A stretch of 64,000 bases of DNA from Natrinema marinum. GTDB lineage: Archaea; Halobacteriota; Halobacteria; Halobacteriales; Natrialbaceae. Positions 53,725 through 60,762 of the stretch are shown here, in pieces (the first letter of the stretch is position 1; the number at the start of each line of letters is the position of its first letter). A program made the translations under genes and the position numbers. Where the stretch lies: the NCBI RefSeq assembly GCF_024296685.1, contig NZ_CP100763.1, forward strand, positions 124,001 to 188,000, in the 5' to 3' direction. Under the pieces are notes generated by a model, which saw nothing but the letters and a program-made list of their open reading frames with translations, was not told the DNA's origin and ran no database searches.

Positions 53725-54312
53725 ATGAATCTGCAACAGCACGAGAACCGCGACGACATGAAGGTCTGGCTTAGCCAGAACGAAGTAGAACAGTTGCTCG
53801 AGGCTGCCGACGATACCCAGCAGCGGATCGCGTTCGCACTTGGGGCGCGGTGCGGGCTCCGCTCACACGAGGTCCTCGACGTTGCGCCGGAGGATATCGT
53901 CGATACCGACGCCGGGACGATGCTCCGCGTGTGGCACGGGAAGGGAGACAAGTTCCGTGAGACGCCGGTCCCGCGAGATCTCGCGACGACTATCCGGACG
54001 GTCGACGACGTACGCGACGCACCGTCCAGCTCGTCGCTCGTCAAGATCACGAGTACGCGGTCACTCCGACGATGGGTTCGATCGGCGGCCGACCAACTGT
54101 ACGACGAGACGGGAGACGCTGGGTGGGACCATCTCGGCTTCCACGATCTCCGCCGTACCTGGGCGACCGCGCTCGCCTCCGACGATGTTGATCCGCTCCT
54201 GGTCTGTGACTGGGGCGGATGGAACGACCTCGAGACCTTCCTCGAGCATTATCGGGGTAGCTACAGCCCCGAGGCGCAACAGCGAGAGCGAGGAAAAGTA
54301 GACTGGCTGTAG
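53725..54312 (+). CDS. Minimal tyrosine recombinase
   Basis: 195 aa, so only the catalytic domain and a short leader; the usual N-terminal core-binding domain is missing or reduced. Catalytic residues: Arg46 (CGLRSHE), Lys73/76 (HGKGDKFRETPVP), His140-x2-Arg143 (FHDLRRTWATA), Trp166 (WGGW) and Tyr176 (LEHYRGSY). It directly follows the site family at 50215-53722, pointing away from it. I infer that it recombines those sites. Similar short integrases are frequent in haloarchaea. Confidence 0.8.
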   Translation: MNLQQHENRDDMKVWLSQNEVEQLLEAADDTQQRIAFALGARCGLRSHEVLDVAPEDIVDTDAGTMLRVWHGKGDKFRETPVPRDLATTIRTVDDVRDAPSSSSLVKITSTRSLRRWVRSAADQLYDETGDAGWDHLGFHDLRRTWATALASDDVDPLLVCDWGGWNDLETFLEHYRGSYSPEAQQRERGKVDWL

Positions 54313-54321
54313 GAACCTCGT

Positions 54322-55533
54322 TCAGTCCGCGAAATCCAGCGTTGCTTGTTTGGCGTAGCCACCGATCTCCGTCCGCTTGTCACTGAATTCGTCCGGGGTC
54401 ATGGCCCCACACCGCAGCTCGTAGATTCGCTCTCGGTCGGTCTCGGTGAGTTCGTCGCCATAGATGCTCTCTCTGAGATAGTAGCCGAGAGCCTCGCCGA
54501 GATACGGCGGTACCGCGTTGCCGATCTGCTTTCGAATCGAGACGAGGCCGCCGTCGAAGCGGTACGTATCGGGGAACGTCTGGAGCCTCGCGCCTTCGCG
54601 AGGGGTGAGTCCACGATCTTGGAACGGGTGAATACACCGTGCGCTCGAGGGTTTCGACATATTCGACGTGATCGCGACCGCCGGTTCGTCCGAACTGAGA
54701 CGAGAGTAGGAGTTGTGATAGCCGGAGGAAGGCTGTAGCTCGTCGGGAATGGCCGTTCGGTTCCCCCCATCGGGGATGTGAGAAATCATCTCGACCATGT
54801 CATCCGAGTGGCTCGCAGCGATGTGAGCAGACAGTTCCTCGCTACCGTTTCTGAGATCCTGTTGGAGAAGCGTCTGGGGCTCTGCGTCGTACTCCGTGAT
54901 CTCTTCGCCGGGACCGACCTCCGGAAGGTCACCGATCCCGTCCATTACGCCGGGCGTCCGCACTGGGTTCAACTCGAACCCGTCAAACGGATGCTCTCGG
55001 ATGTCCTTTTTCGTCGCGATCGCGACAAGTCGACGTCGGTGCTGTGGGACGCCGAAGTCGGATGCTTTGACGACCCTGTGGGTCACGTCGTAGCCGATCA
55101 GATCGAACGACTTCTCGACAGCTTCGAGGAACTTCCCGTCAGCGGTATTCTGGATGCCGCGGACGTTCTCGAAGAGCGCCGCGTCGGGCTCGAGTTCGTT
55201 CACCCAGCTGATGAAGTTCGTAAAGAGATGGTTCCGATCGTCGGAGCCGTCGGGGCTTACGACTTCGGAGAACCCCTGACACGGGGGGCCACCCGCGACC
55301 AAATCAATCGTGTCCTGACCGACGAGGTCGACGATTTCATGGTTACCAACATCCCGGATATCTCTCGTGATATCGTCCGGCTTTAGACCGTCTCGGTTCT
55401 TCGCGAACGTAGACCTCGCGTCCTCGTCTACCTCGACGGCGTGTTCCAATTCAAAGCCGGCTCTCTCCAACCCGATAGAGAGCCCTCCTGCGCCGGCAAA
55501 TAAATCAACGTAGGTAAGAGTCCGGTCACCCAT
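54322..55533 (-). CDS. DNA (cytosine-5) methyltransferase
   Basis: 403 aa with motif I LFAGAGGLSIGLERAG (11-26), motif IV GGPPCQGFSE with Cys85, ENV motif at 122-124, and the C-terminal motif RLQTFPDTYRF region. It methylates C5 of cytosine in a specific DNA site; the sequence is unknown. Paired with a divergent PD-(D/E)XK protein, it looks like a type II restriction-modification system. An ATTAAATA box (55558-55565) fits a leaderless start at 55533. Confidence 0.9.
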   Translation of the reverse strand: MGDRTLTYVDLFAGAGGLSIGLERAGFELEHAVEVDEDARSTFAKNRDGLKPDDITRDIRDVGNHEIVDLVGQDTIDLVAGGPPCQGFSEVVSPDGSDDRNHLFTNFISWVNELEPDAALFENVRGIQNTADGKFLEAVEKSFDLIGYDVTHRVVKASDFGVPQHRRRLVAIATKKDIREHPFDGFELNPVRTPGVMDGIGDLPEVGPGEEITEYDAEPQTLLQQDLRNGSEELSAHIAASHSDDMVEMISHIPDGGNRTAIPDELQPSSGYHNSYSRLSSDEPAVAITSNMSKPSSARCIHPFQDRGLTPREGARLQTFPDTYRFDGGLVSIRKQIGNAVPPYLGEALGYYLRESIYGDELTETDRERIYELRCGAMTPDEFSDKRTEIGGYAKQATLDFAD

Positions 55534-55557
55534 CTAATAGAGACTGCTGCTTAACCG

Positions 55558-55565
55558 TATTTAAT
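55558..55565 (-). promoter_or_regulatory. TATA box of the methyltransferase gene
   Basis: ATTAAATA on the minus strand, centred 28-29 bp before the ATG at 55533, which makes the transcript leaderless. Confidence 0.5.
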
Positions 55566-55721
55566 CATTCGCCCTCTCGATAGCTCTACCAAAAGTGGTA
55601 TTTCGATGGAAAGTTCTTTAGCGGATGTATTATTGAAGTACACATTACGACTGTAGCTCGTTTCCAAAGGCGATACCGGAGGCGGGTTGAGTGGCAGACC
55701 TCTCGAGGGGGAGATATTAGA

Positions 55722-56903
55722 ATGAGCGTGGACATCACGGACGACGAACAGGAAAAGATCGACGGGTTTCTCTCTGATTACTTCGACGTAGACCTCGATC
55801 AACGTCTCCTCGACTACAGTGAGGACGATAGCGAGGAGTCATCGGTCGACGAAGCCGACGAGATTGAGGAACTTGTCGATCGAACCAGGAACATCTACGA
55901 CGAGCGCGGGAAAGGCTATCTAGGTCTTGCGCTCTCTTTCATCTTGTCCGTCGAGGACCTCTCGCAGGCGGATCCGTGGCTTGCGGAGTTCCAGCCGGAC
56001 CTCAACTGGGAAGACGACATCCTCCCGCGGTACGAACAGAAGGGCGTTGATTATCGGACCGGCCGTAACCTCGACACCCTCTCGCTCCGGTACAACGATC
56101 ATGAGGTCGGAATTCGGGGATGTATCAACGACATCGGTGACTTCTTCCACCAGACAATGAGCCGGACGAACTTTCCGAACGCTCCGGGCCACTACACCGG
56201 CAACTGGAAAGACCACATCGAGGTCCTCGAGTCGTCGTTTGCCCTCTCGAGAGCAGGACGCCGAGAAGCAGCGGAGCGAATCATCGAGCTAGGGCTCGAT
56301 CGCCTGCAGTCGAAGGACTACCCGAGACGGGAGCCCGCGTTCTCACAGCCGTTCCTCGAGATCCTCAACGACTACGAGCGAAAAGACGACAACGAGATGG
56401 GCGGGCTGGCTTACCAGGCGATGGTGTACGGCTACGCGACGGCCGAGTGGACGCATCTATCACTCCGAGCGAGTAGCGTCCGAACGGGATCCTCACGACA
56501 GCATCGGTTCGGGGACATCGACGGCTATCATGGCCCGGACCTCATGATCTCGGTCGAAGCGAAGGACCGAGTCATCGACGAGTCGAATATCGACACCGAA
56601 CTCGGTACTATGATGAAGTTAGCCGAGCGGTCGACTACGATCTCGATCGCTGTCTGTCGGGAGGTCAAAGCAGACGCTCGAGAAACCCTACAGGAGGAGG
56701 GCGTGAAGGTCATCACTGATACGGACCTCCGAATTCAACTCCGAACCTGGGACTACCACAAACAGAATGTCGCGCTTCAGGGGATGGTTCACTTCCTCGA
56801 GCATATCGAAGAGAACCCGACGGCAACACGGCGACTGCTACGGTTCGTAGAAGATATTGATCCGAATAATTCTGCGTTGGCTCATCTCGACAGCGAAAAC
56901 TAA
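55722..56903 (+). CDS. Putative restriction endonuclease, PD-(D/E)XK
   Basis: 393 aa. The motif GPD-x5-EAK is complete: D273, E279 and K281 (GPDLMISVEAKD), preceded by GDID (264-267). The N-terminal half is acidic and helical, with a DRTRNIYDERGKGYLGLALSF block. No recognised type II subfamily. Its divergent position from a C5-methyltransferase, with a 188-bp shared control region, makes it the likely cognate nuclease. Specificity unknown. Confidence 0.7.
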   Translation: MSVDITDDEQEKIDGFLSDYFDVDLDQRLLDYSEDDSEESSVDEADEIEELVDRTRNIYDERGKGYLGLALSFILSVEDLSQADPWLAEFQPDLNWEDDILPRYEQKGVDYRTGRNLDTLSLRYNDHEVGIRGCINDIGDFFHQTMSRTNFPNAPGHYTGNWKDHIEVLESSFALSRAGRREAAERIIELGLDRLQSKDYPRREPAFSQPFLEILNDYERKDDNEMGGLAYQAMVYGYATAEWTHLSLRASSVRTGSSRQHRFGDIDGYHGPDLMISVEAKDRVIDESNIDTELGTMMKLAERSTTISIAVCREVKADARETLQEEGVKVITDTDLRIQLRTWDYHKQNVALQGMVHFLEHIEENPTATRRLLRFVEDIDPNNSALAHLDSEN

Positions 56904-56906
56904 TCT

Positions 56907-57530
56907 CTACTCATTTTCATCTGAATCCAGTCTCCTCTCTGCGATTCTCGGAGTTATCTCATAATCGGTTTCCGAACCTAACATGCTAATCGATACTACT
57001 GTGTCTTCTTCGATAACGTACTCATAAAGAGTTTCAACAGAACCCATGGTATGAAGGTGTACAAAATCTGCATAGGTCCCATCTCCTCTCTTTATTTTCC
57101 TAAATAGTCTCTCTTCATCTGGTTTTGTTCTTTCTACGTCAATATTGAGATCAACATTGTAGAGTTCACCCCGTTCATTTGTGCAAAGGTAGTATGACAC
57201 CCCAAGCGATTCCATAAACAATTCATCGGGATTCTTTCGGTCAACAGACGAATCCTCAATTCCCATATATATGAGCGCAAGCGTCGTTGCAATGTGATCG
57301 ACTTCCTGTTTGAGTAAATCATCGAATATTAACTCTCTGTCTTTTTCGCCAATATTATCAAATACAAATGACAAGTCTTCAAACGATTGTTTCACTTTTT
57401 CTCTTATTCTGTATTTAGCGTCTCTTTCTGCGCTTCGCGTCAAGTCAGAGTCGCCACTTAATACCTCTTCATCTCTAGCTGTAAGTATACCCGTATTCCG
57501 TCGATTGCTCCCATTATCTTTATTAGTCAT
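56907..57530 (-). CDS. Unknown AT-rich gene product
   Basis: 207 aa from ATG at 57530. N-terminal part polar (RNTGILTARDEEVLSGDSDLTRSAERDAKYRIREKVKQSFEDLSFVFDNI), C-terminal part with VVSISMLGSETDYEITPRIAE. AT-rich codons unlike the neighbours. Longer upstream reading lacks coding character. A cluster of CAGAC half-sites overlaps its promoter. Function unknown. Confidence 0.5.
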   Translation of the reverse strand: MTNKDNGSNRRNTGILTARDEEVLSGDSDLTRSAERDAKYRIREKVKQSFEDLSFVFDNIGEKDRELIFDDLLKQEVDHIATTLALIYMGIEDSSVDRKNPDELFMESLGVSYYLCTNERGELYNVDLNIDVERTKPDEERLFRKIKRGDGTYADFVHLHTMGSVETLYEYVIEEDTVVSISMLGSETDYEITPRIAERRLDSDENE

Positions 57531-57541
57531 CGGTATCACTC

Positions 57542-57564
57542 CAGACGTCTGTACTAACACAGAC
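57542..57564. promoter_or_regulatory. Overlapping CAGAC palindromes at the promoter
   Basis: CAGACGTCTG (57542-57551) overlaps GTCTGT-N6-ACAGAC (57547-57564), so three CAGAC half-sites lie between about -12 and -34 of the gene starting at 57530. An operator that blocks TATA-box access is the natural reading. Confidence 0.45.
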
Positions 57565-57632
57565 GAAGACTTATTACATAAATCTACGTAATAGTAGTTA
57601 GAACAGATGTAACTCAAGAAGGGATAGCCTAA

Positions 57633-57821
57633 ACAGGTTGAATCGCCCTGTGCAGCACCCAACCGGCTGCCACACAGGACGGGTGCTGCCCAGGTCGTAG
57701 AAATCACCTTACGGATCGGGTTTGCAGAACCGCAAGGCGATCTATTGCGAGTGGACCTTGTATTCCACTCATTATAGATTTTGCCCCTCGCGGTAGATCC
57801 GCGAGCGACTGGAATGGTCGC
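57633..57821. other. Hairpin cluster, possible structured RNA or origin
   Basis: Gene-free sequence between two divergent genes holds at least five inverted repeats. A 14-bp arm with one mismatch is at 57647-57660/57681-57694. GAGTGGA/TCCACTC is at 57749-57755/57764-57770. CTCGCGG/CCGCGAG is at 57787-57793/57799-57805. GCGAC/GTCGC is at 57805-57809/57817-57821. An alternative ACAGG/CCTGT pair (57633-57651) competes with the first. TTGC/GCAA at 57722-57734 adds one more. Confidence 0.4.
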
Positions 57822-57833
57822 AGATCCAGAAAA

Positions 57834-58454
57834 ATGGGTCGACAACACGTAGAACGAGTAATCCGCCTCCTGAAAGGAGGCAAAGACTGTAGTGGAGAGA
57901 TGATCGAGATCGCACATGGGTTCCTTCGTGAAGGGATCGGTCCCGCTCACGAAGGAATCAAATCCAGTGATACTGAGGCAGAACTCAGTTTATTACTGAC
58001 TTATGATCCAAAAACCTCACTAGATCATCTGCAAGAAGTCGGGCTCATAGAGTCTGACCCAGAAGAAGCCGATGATCTGCGTACTTTCGCTATCGCAGAA
58101 TGGTTAGGAACCGATGGCGAAATCATCAATGGAGAGGTAGAAGATACGGCGGAAGACGCTCTTGAGGCACTTATCGACCACATGCACGCTACTGATGCCA
58201 GCGATTCGCCTGCAATTGCAGATGGTGGCGTGACTCATCGAGGTGTTCTCAAAGATGAGTTCGGCATTGAGCCGGCGAGAATAGAAAACCGACTCCGAAC
58301 CGGCGATCCGGTCAAAACACTTCGAACCGCTGTTTCAGCAATCCAGGAACATCCAGGTCTCGCTACGCGAGGAGACTACGGGATGATAACTTTCCGGTAT
58401 GAGGCGTACCGCTATACACTTACAAGTGAGGCGGTCAATCTCTATCGGATATAG
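57834..58454 (+). CDS. Unknown acidic protein after the hairpin region
   Basis: 206 aa: MGRQHVERVIRLLKGGKDC..., with a repeat-like structure of helical segments (HEGIKSSDTEAELSLLLTYDP; FGIEPARIENRLRTGDPVKTLRTAVSAIQEHPGLA). The C-terminal end resembles a winged-helix segment. AT-rich. Not recognised. A start 13 bp after the last hairpin suggests the hairpins act in its leader. Confidence 0.45.
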   Translation: MGRQHVERVIRLLKGGKDCSGEMIEIAHGFLREGIGPAHEGIKSSDTEAELSLLLTYDPKTSLDHLQEVGLIESDPEEADDLRTFAIAEWLGTDGEIINGEVEDTAEDALEALIDHMHATDASDSPAIADGGVTHRGVLKDEFGIEPARIENRLRTGDPVKTLRTAVSAIQEHPGLATRGDYGMITFRYEAYRYTLTSEAVNLYRI

Positions 58455-58476
58455 GCGCTGAAACAAACCTATGGCC

Positions 58477-58770
58477 TTATTCTCGTAGTATTTTAGGCGA
58501 CGGTTTCGGTCGATTCTCGACATCGAGTTCTCCATCGAGATATTCCTGTCCCTCACATGTGATTTCGTACATGTGACTATCCTCAAAGAGTGGGGCAACC
58601 AGTCCTACCTGAGAAAGCAGTTGACAACGCTCCTTGACCCGCCCACGCGATGCGGTGAGATTGACTGCTCGAGACATATGCCGCGGTGTCGACCACGGAT
58701 CTTCCGAGAGATGCTCAAGGATCCGTTCGTCGAGCGTACACATCCAGCGGGCGGGTTTTCGGTTCGTCAC
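58477..58770 (-). CDS. PhiH1-repressor-like winged-helix protein 2
   Basis: 97 aa with the PhiH1 repressor pattern: WMCTLDERILEHLSEDPWSTPRHMSRAVNLTASRGRVKERCQLLSQVGLVAPL ... YEITCEGQEYLDGELD. Such proteins control lysogeny in haloarchaeal viruses. It overlaps the upstream repressor gene (ATGA) and probably shares its transcript. Confidence 0.75.
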   Translation of the reverse strand: MTNRKPARWMCTLDERILEHLSEDPWSTPRHMSRAVNLTASRGRVKERCQLLSQVGLVAPLFEDSHMYEITCEGQEYLDGELDVENRPKPSPKILRE

Positions 58771-59078
58771 GATTCAGAGGTTTCGCTTGCAGTGGGGCCG
58801 TCTCTCGAGCCGTTTCCATTGAGGTAGACCTCGTTTTCGGCGTCGTACTCCTCGTCGAGATATGCTTCGCCACGTTCAGTGATCGTGTAAACCCCATTTC
58901 CGAGAGGAGTGAGAAGACCATGCTCTGCAAGCTTCTTGCATCTCCGGGATACTGATGATTGAGAGATTCTAATCCCGTCTCGGTCGGTGAGATCTCCTAC
59001 TCGTCCTGCATCCTCGTCTCGAATGATCTCCAGAATACGATCGTCCCAGATAGTCATCCATGTCCCAGATTGTCTCAT
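58767..59078 (-). CDS. PhiH1-repressor-like winged-helix protein 1
   Basis: 103 aa: WMTIWDDRILEIIRDEDAGRVGDLTDRDGIRISQSSVSRRCKKLAEHGLLTPLGNGVYTITERGEAYLDEEYDAE. The same fold as its downstream neighbour, with a different recognition helix. A tandem repressor pair divergent from the early genes suggests a lysis-lysogeny switch. Confidence 0.75.
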   Translation of the reverse strand: MRQSGTWMTIWDDRILEIIRDEDAGRVGDLTDRDGIRISQSSVSRRCKKLAEHGLLTPLGNGVYTITERGEAYLDEEYDAENEVYLNGNGSRDGPTASETSES

Positions 59079-59288
59079 TAAGATCCAAAAACGTATCTAT
59101 GGCCCTAATGATACGGAATATACTGCTAAAAACATAATTAGGCACCGATGACTAACCGTTGCATTTATGCAAGACTAGACTAACAGTGGCTGTACGGAGC
59201 TACCAACTCGGCTGAAGATGACTCTTGTTGGTATGTGAGACCGGGCGGCGTTGGCGCGCCGCCCAGAAGGTAGCTCCGGTGATCTGGA
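59079..59288. promoter_or_regulatory. Divergent switch region with palindromes
   Basis: 210 bp between the repressor pair and the early genes. It contains CCTAAT/ATTAGG (59104-59109/59137-59142) and TTGCAT-TT-ATGCAA (59159-59172), both likely operators, in an AT-rich stretch (ATGATACGGAATATACTGC). Promoters for both directions must lie here. Confidence 0.4.
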
Positions 59289-59663
59289 ATGAATCTCGGA
59301 ACTTCCGTGGGGCATGCACCCCACGCACGGCAAGAGGCATCGCCCTCCAAAAGGTCTGACGCTCGGTGCGCCTGCGGTGCTCGAGCGGACGGCTACGACG
59401 CCGGCAGCAACGAGCCGGTTTGTCAGTCCTGTGCGCACCTCCGCACCGACGGTGGACCTACGTCGGGCTCGCCGGAGGCACGGCGCCAAGCGGATGCACT
59501 CAAGACGATCGCCAGTGAACTGCGGTATCAGAACGCCGTTCTCACCGAGGTTATCGGCACCCTCGGTGCAATCCACGGCCAGGAGATGCGTTCGGCGACG
59601 TCGATCAACACTGCGATCGACGATCACCTGACCACTCGCGACGTGCAGGGGGTGAGCCGATGA
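59289..59663 (+). CDS. Zinc-ribbon protein, first early gene
   Basis: 124 aa with a CxC...CxxC zinc site (CACGARADGYDAGSNEPVCQSCA). The C-terminal half is helical (LKTIASELRYQNAVLTEVIGTLGAIH). It overlaps the next gene by 4 bp. It opens the right-hand early string that ends in the integrase. No known function. Confidence 0.5.
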   Translation: MNLGTSVGHAPHARQEASPSKRSDARCACGARADGYDAGSNEPVCQSCAHLRTDGGPTSGSPEARRQADALKTIASELRYQNAVLTEVIGTLGAIHGQEMRSATSINTAIDDHLTTRDVQGVSR

Positions 59664-60133
59664 ACGGACGCAGCCCCTACACCTGCGATACGCCGGGCTG
59701 CACCAACTGGAAGGAAGTCTTCACGCCCGACGGCTACGTCTGTGAGGACTGCGCGGACGAACTCGCGGAGGACTACGAAGCCGAGCCCGAGCTAGTGGCC
59801 GACGGCGGCATCGCCTGGGGCGACCTCACCGGCTTCCAGCGAGACATCCTCGAGACGATCGCTGGGTTTGAGTCGGTCGGGATGGATCCCTACGGGCTCG
59901 CGATCGAAGAAGACCTCGAGGAGTACTACGGCGAGATCGGCCACAGCCGACTATACCAGAACCTCGACAGCCTGACCGATGCCGGATTCATCGATCGCGG
60001 CGAACTCGACGGGCGGACAAACAGCTACACGCTGACGGCCGAAGCCGAGGCGCTGCTCGAGGAGAGCGTTCATCGACGCGCGGACGCCTGTGGGATCGAG
60101 ATCGCTGCGACCGACGGAGGTGACGAGACGTGA
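59660..60133 (+). CDS. PadR-like winged-helix protein with N-terminal zinc finger
   Basis: 157 aa. An N-terminal C9-x4-C14 ... C28-x2-C31 zinc site (CDTPGCTNW ... CEDCADE) precedes a PadR-like winged helix (LTGFQRDILETIAGFESVGMDPYGLAIEEDLEEYYGEIGHSRLYQNLDSLTDAGFIDRGELDGRTNSYTLT). Common in haloviruses and their proviruses. It likely regulates early genes. Confidence 0.7.
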   Translation: MNGRSPYTCDTPGCTNWKEVFTPDGYVCEDCADELAEDYEAEPELVADGGIAWGDLTGFQRDILETIAGFESVGMDPYGLAIEEDLEEYYGEIGHSRLYQNLDSLTDAGFIDRGELDGRTNSYTLTAEAEALLEESVHRRADACGIEIAATDGGDET

Positions 60134-60477
60134 TCGAAGTCACGGAACTCTCCGACGAGGAGATTGAGGCCGTCGTCAACACGCGTGGCTTCCAGAAGAT
60201 GCTCGCCTACCGGCGGCTTTCCGACGGAATCGACGTACTCGAGGATGAAGACCAGATCTTCGAGTCGATGGTCGCCTCGATCACGAAACAGCACTCGCAG
60301 GTTCGCTCGGAGGAAAGCACGCGCGAGTTCTTCCGGCTATTCCGTGATGAGGTCGCGACGTTCACTGAAGGACTCGCCGACGAGGAACACAGCGCCAACC
60401 GGAGCGACCTTGAGGACCTGATCGTCGACGACGGCGATCGCGACGAGAGGGAGGTGAACGATGAGCGACGACCCTGA
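60130..60477 (+). CDS. Acidic early protein of unknown function
   Basis: 115 aa from a GTG overlapping the previous stop. Helical and acidic (AYRRLSDGIDVLEDEDQIFESMVASITKQHSQVRSEESTREFFRLFRDEVATF). No motif. Coupled at both ends (17-bp overlap with the next gene). Confidence 0.45.
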   Translation: MIEVTELSDEEIEAVVNTRGFQKMLAYRRLSDGIDVLEDEDQIFESMVASITKQHSQVRSEESTREFFRLFRDEVATFTEGLADEEHSANRSDLEDLIVDDGDRDEREVNDERRP

Positions 60478-60670
60478 GGCGGTCACCTGCCGGACCTGCG
60501 GAGGGTCTGCTCGGCGGATCGCGTGGGGCGCAACGGAGGCGTCCTGCTACCGCTGTACCGAGTATCATGCCGGCGAGCACATCGTCCGTACCAAAGACGG
60601 CAGGGAACTCCGACGAGGCGGTGTCTTCCGCTGGCTCCGGAACTACGCCACACGGAGGGCCAGCGCATGA
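60461..60670 (+). CDS. Small zinc-ribbon protein
   Basis: 69 aa with two CxxC pairs (CRTCGG and CYRC) and a basic C-terminus (RRGGVFRWLRNYATRRASA). Likely nucleic-acid-binding. Overlaps its neighbours by 17 and 4 bp. Confidence 0.5.
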   Translation: MSDDPEAVTCRTCGGSARRIAWGATEASCYRCTEYHAGEHIVRTKDGRELRRGGVFRWLRNYATRRASA

Positions 60671-60762
60671 ACGACCAGACTCAGTGTCGAGAGTGTGGCC
60701 AAGATCTCGATGCCGGCTACCTCTGCGATGACTGCGATACCGTGGAGGTACTCGAGTCATGA
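60667..60762 (+). CDS. 31-aa double-CxxC microprotein
   Basis: From ATG at 60667 to TGA at 60762. The peptide MNDQTQCRECGQDLDAGYLC continues DDCDTVEVLES and has C7-x2-C10 and C20-x2-C23, a perfect mini zinc knuckle. Overlaps neighbours at both ends (ATGA). Confidence 0.45.
   Translation: MNDQTQCRECGQDLDAGYLCDDCDTVEVLES

Noticed and set aside
57531-57950. Upstream extension of the 207-aa gene to 347 aa
   Set aside because: The extra 140 residues are not acidic and run through palindromes and hairpins; the ATG at 57530 follows a fitting control region.
59175-59627. 150-aa minus-strand frame
   Set aside because: It is Arg/Ser-rich and antisense to the coupled zinc-ribbon gene at 59289-59663.
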